Assembly: GCF_039233145.1 (NCBI RefSeq)
Contig: NZ_CP136419.1
Location: 284,001 to 348,000, forward strand
Direction of reading: 5' to 3'
DNA: 64,000 nucleotides
Source: Moorella humiferrea
GTDB lineage: Bacteria; Bacillota; DSM-521; Neomoorellales; Neomoorellaceae
Shown here: positions 1-7,302 of the stretch, one piece after another
Numbering within the stretch: the first letter of the stretch is position 1
How the letters are laid out: each line of letters begins with the position of its first letter
Notes under the pieces: model-generated
Told to the model about the DNA's origin: nothing
What the model saw: only the letters and a program-made list of their open reading frames with translations
The model's database searches: none
Program-made: the position numbers and the translations under genes

Positions 1-41
1 AGGGCCGGGGAGCAATCCCTTGACCTGCTATTGGGCAAAGG

Positions 42-80
42 AAGGTACTCTTAATTTTAGGGAGTACCTTCTTGTTGTTT
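42..80 (+). terminator. Probable intrinsic terminator of an upstream gene
   Basis: A 9-bp perfect stem (AAGGTACTC at 42-50 with GAGTACCTT at 62-70) is followed by a T-rich stretch (CTTGTTGTTTT). It would end transcription of whatever lies left of the window, so the ferredoxin operon that follows probably starts from its own promoter, which I could not place. Confidence 0.55.
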
Positions 81-165
81 TGAGCCCTGAAAAATAAAAG
101 GAGGTGGGGTAAGAAGGGAGAAGGGAAATCGAATTTTGCTAAAAAACCTGAAAGGAGGAAGTATT

Positions 166-645
166 TTGGCTAAAGTATTGATTGTCGATCAGGACAAGTG
201 CACTGCCTGCCGGCGCTGTGAACTAGCCTGTTCCTTTAAACATACCGACACCTTTAATCCGGCGGCGGCCCGCCTGTCGGTGGCTGCCTTCCTTGATGAC
301 GACTACTATCTACCTGTTGTCTGCCAGCACTGCGACGAGCCTGTCTGCCAGGCCGTATGTCCGGCAGGGGCCATCAGCCGCGATGAAAAAACAAATGCCG
401 TGATAATCAATGAAGATCGTTGCATAGGCTGTCGTATGTGCATCATGGCCTGCCCCTTCGGCGGTGTCGATTATTCCGTGGCCGAGCATAGAGTTGTTAA
501 ATGCGACCTCTGCGGAGGAGAGCCGGAATGTGTCCTGAATTGTCCCTGGGGGGCTCTGGAATACAAAGAACCGGCCGGTCAGGCATTAAGTAAGCGGCAG
601 CAAATGGCCCGCAAGGTCCAGGCGGCGTTAAGGGAGGTGGTTTAG
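166..645 (+). CDS. 4Fe-4S polyferredoxin, electron-transfer subunit of aldehyde oxidoreductase (AorA-like)
   Basis: About 159 aa with 16 cysteines in four cluster motifs: C12-x2-C-x2-C-x3-C22, C53-x2-C-x4-C-x3-C65, C86-x2-C-x2-C-x3-C96 and C113-x2-C-x5-C-x3-C126. This is the HycB/DmsB-like four-cluster pattern. I chose the TTG at 166 rather than an upstream TTG at 136 because AAAGGAGG (151-158) sits 7 nt before it and the protein then begins directly with the ferredoxin fold. It ends 1 nt before the aldehyde oxidoreductase, so the two are surely co-translated. By analogy with AorABC of Aromatoleum it should carry electrons between the tungsten subunit and the FAD subunit encoded downstream. 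Cytoplasmic; no signal peptide or membrane segment. Confidence 0.85.
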   Translation: MAKVLIVDQDKCTACRRCELACSFKHTDTFNPAAARLSVAAFLDDDYYLPVVCQHCDEPVCQAVCPAGAISRDEKTNAVIINEDRCIGCRMCIMACPFGGVDYSVAEHRVVKCDLCGGEPECVLNCPWGALEYKEPAGQALSKRQQMARKVQAALREVV

Positions 646-646
646 G

Positions 647-2446
647 ATGTACGGTTGGGTCGGACAGTTGCTGCGGGTGGATTTAAGCAGCGGCAAGTGC
701 AAAGTAGAAAAAATCGACCCCCTTCTGGCCCGGGATTATGTCGGCGCCCGCGGGCTGGCCAGCAAAATCCTTTACGATGAGGTGGATCCCGGTGTCGACC
801 CTTTGGCGCCGGAGAACAAACTGATCTTTATGACCGGTCCTTTAACGGGTACGGCGGCCATTTCCGGCAGCCGCTACAACGTCGTTACCAAGTCGCCCCT
901 TACGGGAGCCATTGCCGCCTCCAGCTCCGGCGGCTATTTCGGCGGCGAGCTGAAGTATGCCGGCTTTGATGGGATTATTTTTGAAGGCAAGGCGGCCGAG
1001 CCCGTCTACCTGTGGATCGAAGACGGAAATTGCGAAATACGGCCGGCCGGGGATTTATGGGGGAAAAACACCCGCGATACAGAGGAGGCCATCAAAGCCG
1101 CGACCTGCCCTAACGCCAAAGTGGCGTGCATCGGTCCGGCGGGGGAAAAGCTGGTGCGTTTTGCCTGTATTATCAATGAAAAACACCGTGCCGCCGGCCG
1201 TTCTGGCGTCGGTGCCGTCATGGGCTCCAAAAACTTAAAGGCCGTTGCCGTCCGCGGCCACGGCGGCATAAAGGTTGCCGACGGTCCGGCCTTCAGGGAG
1301 GCGGTGCTGGCGGCCTTGGCCAAAATTAAAGCCAACGACGTCACCCATGGCGGCCTGCCGACCTACGGGACCGCCGTCCTGGTAAATATCATCAACGCCC
1401 ACGGCGGCCTGCCAACCCGCAACTTCCAGACGGGCGTCTTCCCCGGTGCGTCCAAAATCAGCGGTGAGGCCCTGGCCGCAAATTACCTGATACGTAAAAA
1501 AGGCTGCCTGGCCTGTCCCATCGCCTGCGGCCGCGCCACCCTGGTCCCCTCCGGACCCTATGCCGGTCACGGCGAAGGCCCGGAATATGAGGCCCTTTGG
1601 TCCCTAGGCGCCGACTGCGGCATCGACGACCTGGCGGCGGTGACCAAGGCCAATTACCTGGCCAACGAGCTGGGTTATGACCCTATTACCTTCGGCGCCA
1701 CCCTGGCCTGCGCCATGGAGCTTTACGAAAAAGGGTACCTGCCGGCGCAGGATACCGAACTGCCCCTGGAATTTGGCAACGCCGCCGTCCTGGTGGAGGC
1801 GGCCCGTAAGGTAGGTTACCGCGAGGGTATCGGCGACCTCCTGGCCGAAGGTTCCTACCGCCTGGCCGAGCGTTACGGGCACGCGGAACTGTCCATGAGC
1901 AGCAAGAAACAGGAATACCCGGCCTATGATCCCCGGGCCATCCAGGGCATCGGTCTGAACTACGCCACTTCCAACCGCGGCGGTTGCCACGTGCGGGGCT
2001 ATACCGTCGCCGCCGAGGTAATGGGTATACCCGTTCAGGCGGATCCCCTCGTTGCTGAAGGCAAGGCGGCTCTGGTAAAAGCCTTCCAGGACCTCACCGC
2101 CCTGGTGGACGCCAGCGGCATGTGCCTCTTTACAACCTTTGCCCTGGGAGCGGCGGACATCGTCGCCATGCTGGCACCGGCCACCGGCGTGCCCTACACA
2201 GAAGAGGGCGGCCTTCTCGCCGGCGAACGCATCTTTAACCTGGAACGGCTCTTCAACTTCGACGCAGGGCTGACTAAGGCCGACGATACCCTGGCCCCAC
2301 GCCTTCTGATGGAACCCATGCCCGAAGGGCCGGCGCGGGGCAAGACCTCTTCCCTGGCCCAGATGCTGGCCGAGTACTACACCCTGCGCGGCTGGGACGA
2401 TGAAGGCCGGGTGACGGCGGCCACCCGGGAGCGGTTGGGACTTTAA
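647..2446 (+). CDS. aor: Tungsten-dependent aldehyde:ferredoxin oxidoreductase
   Basis: 599 aa, the normal length for the AOR family. It interconverts aldehydes and carboxylic acids using a tungsten bis-pyranopterin cofactor and one 4Fe-4S cluster. The cluster ligands are visible as C287-x2-C290-x3-C294 (CLACPIAC) and a distant C493 (DASGMC). The N-terminal domain has the typical YGWVGQLLRVDL opening and a GAIAASSSGGYFGGE pterin-domain segment. It starts 1 nt after the polyferredoxin stop and is followed by a MoaD-like protein and an FAD/NAD oxidoreductase. That arrangement resembles the multisubunit AorABC enzymes rather than the single-gene archaeal type. The substrate cannot be told from sequence; in acetogens such enzymes reduce acids to aldehydes or detoxify aldehydes. 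Confidence 0.95.
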   Translation: MYGWVGQLLRVDLSSGKCKVEKIDPLLARDYVGARGLASKILYDEVDPGVDPLAPENKLIFMTGPLTGTAAISGSRYNVVTKSPLTGAIAASSSGGYFGGELKYAGFDGIIFEGKAAEPVYLWIEDGNCEIRPAGDLWGKNTRDTEEAIKAATCPNAKVACIGPAGEKLVRFACIINEKHRAAGRSGVGAVMGSKNLKAVAVRGHGGIKVADGPAFREAVLAALAKIKANDVTHGGLPTYGTAVLVNIINAHGGLPTRNFQTGVFPGASKISGEALAANYLIRKKGCLACPIACGRATLVPSGPYAGHGEGPEYEALWSLGADCGIDDLAAVTKANYLANELGYDPITFGATLACAMELYEKGYLPAQDTELPLEFGNAAVLVEAARKVGYREGIGDLLAEGSYRLAERYGHAELSMSSKKQEYPAYDPRAIQGIGLNYATSNRGGCHVRGYTVAAEVMGIPVQADPLVAEGKAALVKAFQDLTALVDASGMCLFTTFALGAADIVAMLAPATGVPYTEEGGLLAGERIFNLERLFNFDAGLTKADDTLAPRLLMEPMPEGPARGKTSSLAQMLAEYYTLRGWDDEGRVTAATRERLGL

Positions 2447-2508
2447 TCTAACTATTCTCCTGGGGAGCAGGCTGAAGTACCTTTCCGTATACGGAGGTTT
2501 AACGGTAA

Positions 2509-2778
2509 ATGGAAGTAGAACTCCTCGGTTTGTTACAGCGGGCGGCCGGAGCGAGCCGGATAGAGGTGGAGGCATCTACCGTCGGGCAGCTCCTGGCTGC
2601 CCTTCTTTCCCGCTTCGGTGCGAATTTGCGTCAGGAGCTCATGACGCCGGAAGAAAAACTGAAAACCGGCATCGCCATTCTGGTGAACGGCCGCAACATA
2701 AATTTTCTTCAGGGGTTGGAAACGCCCCTAAATCCCGGAGATAAAGTAACCATCATTCCCCCGGCCGCCGGGGGATAA
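2509..2778 (+). CDS. MoaD/ThiS-family small sulfur carrier
   Basis: 89 aa beta-grasp protein ending in Gly-Gly (PPAAGG), the C-terminus that is adenylated and thiocarboxylated in MoaD. ATG at 2509 follows GGAGG at 2492-2496. It lies between the tungsten oxidoreductase and its FAD subunit. The likely job is sulfur donation for the pyranopterin dithiolene of the tungsten cofactor, possibly as a dedicated MoaD paralogue. The fold assignment rests on length, the hydrophobic pattern (VTIIPPAAGG) and the Gly-Gly tail. A dedicated role for this enzyme is inferred from position only. Confidence 0.85.
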   Translation: MEVELLGLLQRAAGASRIEVEASTVGQLLAALLSRFGANLRQELMTPEEKLKTGIAILVNGRNINFLQGLETPLNPGDKVTIIPPAAGG

Positions 2779-2864
2779 CGGCTTCAACAGGGGGCGGTAT
2801 TTTCTAGCACGCCCACTGGGGCGTAATAAACGAATAATAGAAAGAGAGAGTTGGTGTCTTAAAC

Positions 2865-4118
2865 ATGCGCTATTTAATCCTGGGCAACAGTGCCGCCGGG
2901 GTTACCGCGGCCGGAGCCATTCGTCGCGTCGATCCTTCCGGTGAAATTACCATTGTCGGCGACGAACCCTACCCATATTACGCCCGCGTCCTAACGTCTT
3001 ATTACCTGGGCGGTCTGGTCACCCGGGATGGCCTCTGGCTGGCGGATGAAAATTGGTATCGCCGGCAGGGCATACGGCTGCTCACCGGGCGGCGGGCTGT
3101 AGCGGTTGATGGCGCAAGCCGCCGGGTGGGCCTGGACGACGGCAGGGAGATTCCCTTTGACCGCCTGCTGGTGGCCACAGGGGCTGCCCCCCAGCAGATT
3201 AATATACCGGGCAGCAACCTGCCCGGAGTCTTTACCCTGCGCACTTTGGATGACGCTGCCGCCATCCGCAAGTTCGCCCGGCCCGGCGGACGGGCCCTCG
3301 TTGTCGGCGGCGGCCTTGTGGGCATTAAAGCGGCCGAGGGGCTTCATGCCAGAGGCCTCAATGTTCGCCTAGTAGTCTCCTCCGCCCGCCTTCTTTCCCA
3401 GGTTTTAGATGATACCAGCGCTGAGCTGGTGCATCGGGTTATGACCGACGCCGGTTTTACCATCCACCTCCAGGAGGATGTGGTGGCCCTGGAAGGCCGG
3501 GAGAAAGTGACGGCCGCCGTCCTGCGCTCTGGTGTTACCGTACCGGCGGATGTCGTGGTCGTAGGCAAAGGGGTACAGCCCAACGTGGCCTTCCTGGAAG
3601 GCAGCGGTTTAGAGGTGGACCGGGGTATTCTGGTAGACGAGTACCTGGGCACCAGCATTCAAGGCGTCTACGCCGCCGGTGATGTGGCTCAGGCCTACGA
3701 CTATGCCCGCCAGGAGCGGCGTATAAACGCCATCTGGGGCAACGCCGTGGAGCAGGGCCGCCTGGCCGGGTTCAATATGGCCGGGCGCCGCACGCCTTAC
3801 CGCGGCGGCATCGGGCGCAATTCCCTGGTGGTGAACGGTTTGGGGGTTATCAGCGGCGGCATCGTCGACCCTCCGCGGGAAGGCCAAGATAAATCGGGCG
3901 CTTCGGATGGAGATTACTATGTGGTGAGTCGTGTTGATAAAAAACGCCTTTATTACCGCAAAGCCGTTCTTAAAGGCCGGCGGTTGGTCGGTATGGTCGC
4001 CATCGGTCCACCGGAAGGCGCCGGGGGGTTCCAATCCCTTATCGGCCGGGAGGTAAAGGAAAAATATATCGTCAGTTTCCTGGACGGCAGCTTCACCTGG
4101 GCCATGGTGGGGCGGTGA
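2865..4118 (+). CDS. FAD-dependent pyridine nucleotide oxidoreductase, NAD-reactive subunit of aldehyde oxidoreductase (AorC-like)
   Basis: 417 aa, two-dinucleotide-domain flavoprotein of the pyridine nucleotide-disulfide oxidoreductase superfamily. The N-terminal FAD loop reads LGNSAAGVTAAG, the NAD(P) loop VVGGGLVGIKAAE lies near residues 145-158, and the second FAD motif is GVYAAGDVAQ. There is no redox-active CxxxxC pair, so it resembles rubredoxin or nitrite-reductase type reductases rather than disulfide reductases. As the last gene of the operon it probably links the tungsten enzyme and polyferredoxin to NAD(H). The last 29 bases of the gene recur exactly 876 bp downstream (see the repeat entries). 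A strong terminator follows. Confidence 0.85.
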   Translation: MRYLILGNSAAGVTAAGAIRRVDPSGEITIVGDEPYPYYARVLTSYYLGGLVTRDGLWLADENWYRRQGIRLLTGRRAVAVDGASRRVGLDDGREIPFDRLLVATGAAPQQINIPGSNLPGVFTLRTLDDAAAIRKFARPGGRALVVGGGLVGIKAAEGLHARGLNVRLVVSSARLLSQVLDDTSAELVHRVMTDAGFTIHLQEDVVALEGREKVTAAVLRSGVTVPADVVVVGKGVQPNVAFLEGSGLEVDRGILVDEYLGTSIQGVYAAGDVAQAYDYARQERRINAIWGNAVEQGRLAGFNMAGRRTPYRGGIGRNSLVVNGLGVISGGIVDPPREGQDKSGASDGDYYVVSRVDKKRLYYRKAVLKGRRLVGMVAIGPPEGAGGFQSLIGREVKEKYIVSFLDGSFTWAMVGR

Positions 4119-4155
4119 CTTACGAGAGCGGGGTTGGTCCCGCTCTCAGTTTTTA
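4084..4155 (+). repeat. Copy 1 of duplicated gene end plus terminator
   Basis: The last bases of the FAD oxidoreductase gene (4084-4112) are identical to 4960-4988. In both copies the block is followed by a similar hairpin terminator. The two copies bracket the small coiled-coil gene and the mntA/hepT remnant, so they look like the scar of an insertion or a recombination event. Confidence 0.75.
4124..4155 (+). terminator. Intrinsic terminator of the aldehyde oxidoreductase operon
   Basis: Nine-bp GC-rich stem GAGAGCGGG (4124-4132) with CCCGCTCTC (4139-4147), followed by AGTTTTTATGTTTTATT. Confidence 0.85.
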
Positions 4156-4211
4156 TGTTTTATTCAGCTAGAAATTTTGCTAAACTAAAATAAAGGGGCG
4201 TGATAGATTGT

Positions 4212-4463
4212 ATGAGTATTGTATTGCTCCCAGAAATTTTACGGCAAAATTTAAACCTTTTAAATGCCAGCGCGAAAAATAATAAAGAGGACACTCTGGA
4301 ATTTGTCGCTGAGCGGATAGAACGCCGGCTGGCAGAAACTAAAGCTGATATTGAGGCTAGAATTTCAGCCATGGAAACACGACTGACGTGGAGGTTATTC
4401 GCCTTCTGGATAGGCCAGGCGGCTTTTTTCTACGGATTGGTGAAAGTATTTCTGGCTAAATAG
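4212..4463 (+). CDS. Small coiled-coil protein with a C-terminal membrane anchor
   Basis: 83 aa from the ATG at 4212. A GTG 12 nt earlier is also open, but it lies only 1 nt after AAAGGGG and is less likely. The sequence has an N-terminal leucine-rich segment (LLPEILRQNLNLLNA), a charged helix rich in Glu/Arg/Lys that is probably coiled coil (about residues 25-60), and a final hydrophobic segment (LFAFWIGQAAFFYGLVKVFL). Proteins of this shape (coiled coil plus tail anchor, Bdr/DUF1640-like) are common as small orphan genes. No function can be assigned. It sits inside the segment bracketed by the duplicated terminator. Confidence 0.6.
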   Translation: MSIVLLPEILRQNLNLLNASAKNNKEDTLEFVAERIERRLAETKADIEARISAMETRLTWRLFAFWIGQAAFFYGLVKVFLAK

Positions 4464-4506
4464 GGCGGGTATAACAGGGCTTCCTTTACACTGTAAGGTG
4501 ACCAGT

Positions 4507-4902
4507 ATGGATAAAAAAATCTATAAACAATTAAAAAGCTACTTTAATGAGCAACAAAATATACAGATGGCCTTTTTATTTGGTTCGCGGGCCAAAGGCC
4601 GGGCCCGGCCGGGGTCAGATGCAGATGTGGGAATATATCTCGAGCCAGGCTATACCAGGCAGGATATTTACCGGATATGGAATGAACTTGAGGATATGCT
4701 GGGCCTTAAAGTGGATCTCCTGGTTCTAAATGAAGCAACGCCCTCTCTGGTATGGACGGCTTTAAAGGGGAAGCCCCTCTTTATCCGGGATCAAAGTTTT
4801 TATATCCGTTATATGCTGGATATTTCCCGTGAAGCCGAAGATTTCCAGCAGTTTTTACTTGACTGGTGGCGCTGGCGGATGAAAATCAGGGGGTCGGTAT
4901 AA
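4507..4902 (+). CDS. mntA: MntA-like nucleotidyltransferase (antitoxin of an MNT/HEPN pair)
   Basis: 131 aa minimal nucleotidyltransferase. The catalytic signature GSRAKG followed by SDADVGI (GSx10DxD) is present near residues 27-43. I took ATG at 4507, preceded by AAGGTG, rather than the GTG at 4498, which has no ribosome binding site. In intact pairs this protein AMPylates and neutralises the HepT HEPN ribonuclease encoded just downstream. Here the partner starts 1 nt after the stop but is cut short, so the enzyme has lost its toxin partner. The last 30 residues are an atypical tail. Confidence 0.8.
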   Translation: MDKKIYKQLKSYFNEQQNIQMAFLFGSRAKGRARPGSDADVGIYLEPGYTRQDIYRIWNELEDMLGLKVDLLVLNEATPSLVWTALKGKPLFIRDQSFYIRYMLDISREAEDFQQFLLDWWRWRMKIRGSV

Positions 4903-4998
4903 ATGGCACCTATTATCGATGAGCAGGTGATTTCCATCATTCGCCGCCTCAGCCAGGCCACGGCAGCTTCACCTGGGCCATGGTGGGGTGGTAATTAA
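4903..4998 (+). pseudogene. Truncated hepT (HEPN toxin) start fused to a duplicated gene end
   Basis: ATG at 4903 directly follows the mntA stop and opens a frame beginning MAPIIDEQVISIIRRLSQ, which resembles the start of a HEPN/DUF86 toxin. After about 19 codons the sequence changes into the copy of the FAD-oxidoreductase 3' end (4960-4988), and the frame stops after 31 codons. A working HepT is about 140 aa with an RxxxxH site, all of which is missing. Confidence 0.6.
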
Positions 4999-5030
4999 TA
5001 GAGCGGGTTAGTACCCGCTCTCAAATTTTT
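4960..5030 (+). repeat. Copy 2 of duplicated gene end plus terminator
   Basis: Bases 4960-4988 are identical to 4084-4112. They are followed by a hairpin of the same design (GAGCGGGT 5001-5008 with ACCCGCTC 5013-5020, then TCAAATTTTT) that should act as an intrinsic terminator. The hairpin arms have drifted between copies while keeping pairing. Confidence 0.75.
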
Positions 5031-5039
5031 ATCTACGGG

Positions 5040-5621
5040 TTAACTGTTCGTCTCCGGCCAAAGTGCCTCTATATTAATTATTAATCCTGGCAGCAAAGGG
5101 GAGGTTATCGTGCCCTGTTCTTCGTATTCTGCCTCCTTAACTAAACGGTTTTCAGCGTCGCGGCGGTAAATTTCCACTTCCTGCAACTCCGGGTCAAAGA
5201 GCCAGTACTCAAGCACATCGTAACGGGCATAGAGGTTGCGCTTTAGTTTTTTATCCAGACGGCGAGAAGCCTCGGAAATTATTTCAACTACCAGATCGGG
5301 TGCCCCCTGTACGTTTTTAGGTGTCAGACGGTGGCGACGGTCGTTGCTGATAAAAATCAGGTCGGGCTGGACTACGTCCTGGGGCGATAGGACTACATCG
5401 ACGGGAGCAAAGAACACCTGGCCCAAACGATTTGCCGTTACATGCTGGTAAAGCACATGGAACAATTTAGCCAGAAATCCTTGATGAACAGTGGTTGGTG
5501 CCGGTGTCATATAATGTTCCCCTCCGATTAACTCATGCCGTCGCCCATCTTCCGGGAAAAGGACATAATCGTCATAAGTTAAATTGCCGGCAACAGCCAC
5601 TTCTTTAAAGGCCAGACTCAT
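5040..5621 (-). CDS. Uma2-family (DUF820) putative endonuclease
   Basis: 193 aa. The Uma2 core motifs are visible: the N-terminal MTYDDY-like segment (LTYDDYVLFPEDGRRHELIGG), then VVQPDLIFIS and APDLVVEIIS..SRR..K, the acidic and lysine residues of a PD-(D/E)XK nuclease fold. The start at 5621 has AAAGGAGG 7-8 nt upstream. Such genes occur in many paralogous copies in Firmicutes and Cyanobacteria and have no firmly established role. It is a single gene with an extended -10 promoter, convergent with the mntA segment. Confidence 0.85.
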   Translation of the reverse strand: MSLAFKEVAVAGNLTYDDYVLFPEDGRRHELIGGEHYMTPAPTTVHQGFLAKLFHVLYQHVTANRLGQVFFAPVDVVLSPQDVVQPDLIFISNDRRHRLTPKNVQGAPDLVVEIISEASRRLDKKLKRNLYARYDVLEYWLFDPELQEVEIYRRDAENRLVKEAEYEEQGTITSPLLPGLIINIEALWPETNS

Positions 5622-5644
5622 GGGAACCCCTCCTTTCCAGGTTT

Positions 5645-5653
5645 ATTATACCA
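5645..5653 (-). promoter_or_regulatory. Extended -10 promoter for the Uma2 gene
   Basis: On the minus strand the sequence reads TGG TATAAT (a TGnTATAAT extended -10) 24 nt before the start codon. No good -35 is seen. Confidence 0.45.
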
Positions 5654-5829
5654 TAACAGGGATAAAATAAGAGTTCTTTCCTTAATAATAGCGATAATAG
5701 CGCATTTAGCTATCAACGCCGAGATCCACTTTACGGGAGAAGAAGCGCATCGGGGCGTTTAACTTTTCATGGACATTGGAACATAGACTTGCTAAAATGA
5801 GAATAAAAAGTTATTAGTGCCGTAGAAGT

Positions 5830-5859
5830 AGGCAATACTTAAGGGTATAGGCGATACTT
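5830..5859 (+). repeat. Short direct repeat upstream of the MBL hydrolase
   Basis: AGGCAATACTT (5830-5840) and AGGCGATACTT (5849-5859) repeat with 19-bp spacing, roughly two helical turns, 37-66 bp before the start codon. They could be an operator for a dimeric regulator. The rest of this 274-bp gap holds nothing I can identify. Confidence 0.35.
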
Positions 5860-5895
5860 GAAATCTAAAAATTATGTATTAAGGAGGCATTGATA

Positions 5896-6567
5896 ATGCG
5901 CTGGTTGGGACACGCAAGTTTTTATCTGGAAACACCGGCGGGGGTGCGGCTGGTAACCGACCCTTATGGACCGCAGGTTTCGCCGGCGGCGCCGGTGGTC
6001 ACGGCCGATGTGGTGACCATATCCCACGAGCACTTCGACCATAACTATCTGGACAATATCAAAGGTAATCCGGTAATCTGGCGGGGTTTGACGCCGGAAG
6101 GCGATTGGGCGAAAATTGATGTAAACTTTAAAGACATCCATGCCTATACGGTGCCTACATATCACGACGACGCCGCCGGAGCCAAGCGGGGGAAGAACGC
6201 CGTTTTCGTCCTGGAGATAGGCAATTTACGCCTGGCCCATCTGGGTGACCTGGGGCATGTATTAAATGATGAACAAATAGAGAAAATCGGCAGGCTCGAT
6301 GTTTTAATGATCCCTGTGGGAGGGTACTTTACCATCAACGCGACCCAGGCCTGGCAGGTGGTGGAGGCGTTAAAGCCGCGGGTGGTCCTGCCCATGCATT
6401 ATCTTGTACCGGGCATGCAGGGATTCCCCATTGCCGTGGTTGATGAGTTTACGGCCGGTCGGGCCAACGTACGCCGCTTTGGTGAGGGCCAGATCGACCT
6501 TAAGGCGGAAAACCTACCGCAGGAAACGGAAGTCTGGGTCCTGGCCGCCAGCCAGCCGCGTATTTAA
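5896..6567 (+). CDS. MBL-fold metal-dependent hydrolase (UlaG/UPF0173-like)
   Basis: 223 aa. The metal-binding motif SHEHFDH lies near residues 42-48, with further metal-binding positions LAHLGDLGH and LPMHYL. ATG at 5896 is chosen because AAGGAGG (5881-5887) lies 8 nt before it; a TTG at 5890 is too close. The opening MRWLGHASFYLET is typical of the UPF0173/UlaG branch of metallo-beta-lactamase fold proteins. These are usually cytoplasmic hydrolases with unknown substrates. Monocistronic, followed by a terminator. Confidence 0.85.
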   Translation: MRWLGHASFYLETPAGVRLVTDPYGPQVSPAAPVVTADVVTISHEHFDHNYLDNIKGNPVIWRGLTPEGDWAKIDVNFKDIHAYTVPTYHDDAAGAKRGKNAVFVLEIGNLRLAHLGDLGHVLNDEQIEKIGRLDVLMIPVGGYFTINATQAWQVVEALKPRVVLPMHYLVPGMQGFPIAVVDEFTAGRANVRRFGEGQIDLKAENLPQETEVWVLAASQPRI

Positions 6568-6600
6568 CCTGACAGGATTACCTGATAAATGTGACACCAG

Positions 6601-6645
6601 ATCCCCACTTGGATTTGTTATTTCCCATCCGGTGGGGATTTTATA
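6601..6645 (+). terminator. Terminator after the MBL hydrolase
   Basis: ATCCCCAC (6601-6608) pairs with GTGGGGAT (6632-6639), followed by TTTTATAT. The 23-nt loop is long, so it may be a moderate terminator. Confidence 0.5.
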
Positions 6646-6651
6646 TACCAC

Positions 6652-6679
6652 TTGATCTTTACAGGGGAAATGTTAGAAT
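6652..6679 (+). promoter_or_regulatory. Probable sigma-A promoter for the mazEF-yigZ operon
   Basis: TTGATC (6652-6657), 16-nt spacer, TAGAAT (6674-6679). The start codon of the antitoxin is 33 nt downstream. Confidence 0.45.
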
Positions 6680-6712
6680 GAAAGTAACGGCAGACAAGAG
6701 GGAGGCAATAAC

Positions 6713-6973
6713 ATGGAGCAATTGCGTACGACAATTAGGATGCCCGCAGAGCTGCTCAAAGCTATTGAAGCAGTACGGGACCCGGAAGAGTTTCCGACCT
6801 TGAGCGATTTTGTGCGTAAGGCAGTTGAGAAATATGTACGGGAATTAAGGCGGGCAAAAATCGCAGCCGAGTGTAAGCGGCTGGCAGAAGGAGAAAACCT
6901 GGTTAACTTTGCCGAAGCCGATCTGGCCGACTATGCCGGGCGTATGGCGCAGGCCGAAAGGGGTGAAATTTGA
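6713..6973 (+). CDS. Ribbon-helix-helix antitoxin (MazE/CopG-like)
   Basis: 86 aa. Residues 1-45 form a typical RHH DNA-binding unit (LRTTIRMPAELLKAIEAV then LSDFVRKAVEKYV). The C-terminal half is acidic (about residues 50-86), as in antitoxins that wrap a toxin. Its stop TGA overlaps the MazF start (TGATG), which suggests translational coupling. It should repress its own promoter as the toxin-antitoxin complex. Confidence 0.8.
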   Translation: MEQLRTTIRMPAELLKAIEAVRDPEEFPTLSDFVRKAVEKYVRELRRAKIAAECKRLAEGENLVNFAEADLADYAGRMAQAERGEI

Positions 6974-7302
6974 TGCCCGGTGAAGTACCACGTCCAGGGG
7001 ATATTTTTAGGATAAGCTTGGAAGGAACCGGCCACGTTTTACGAGGACCGCATTTTGGCGTAGTTGTATCCGATGAACCATTTAACTACCTTTCGACGAT
7101 AGTTATCGTACCACTTTCAACCGGCGCTAAACCTGCTACCTTCCGGCCGGAAATATCTTTTCACGGAAAGGTAACCAGGGCTCTGCCAGACCAGCTCCGG
7201 GCTGTGGATAAACGTCGGCTCAAAGAATACCAGGGCAGTGTGGCAGGCACTTCCTTTTTTTATGCCCTGCAAGAGGCGCTTAGGGAGTTATTTGCCTTAT
7301 GA
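6973..7302 (+). CDS. mazF: MazF/PemK-family endoribonuclease toxin
   Basis: 109 aa from ATG 6973; a TTG one codon earlier is less likely. Family landmarks are PRPGDIFRI at the N-terminus, GPHFGVVVS, STIVIVPLST, and LPDQLRAVDKRRL near residues 75-87, covering the usual SH3-like fold. It cleaves single-stranded mRNA in known relatives. It overlaps the antitoxin stop by 1 nt and its own stop overlaps the start of the YigZ gene (ATGA), so three genes are translationally linked. Confidence 0.88.
   Translation: MPGEVPRPGDIFRISLEGTGHVLRGPHFGVVVSDEPFNYLSTIVIVPLSTGAKPATFRPEISFHGKVTRALPDQLRAVDKRRLKEYQGSVAGTSFFYALQEALRELFAL

Noticed and set aside
1604-2575. 323-aa minus-strand open frame
   Set aside because: It lies antisense to the aldehyde oxidoreductase gene, whose family motifs are unambiguous. 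The frame is a by-product of high GC and has no ribosome binding site or domain.
2809-2824. Hairpin ACGCCC-ACTG-GGGCGT between the MoaD-like and FAD oxidoreductase genes as a terminator
   Set aside because: Only 6 bp and followed by AATAAACG, not T; the genes fit one operon.
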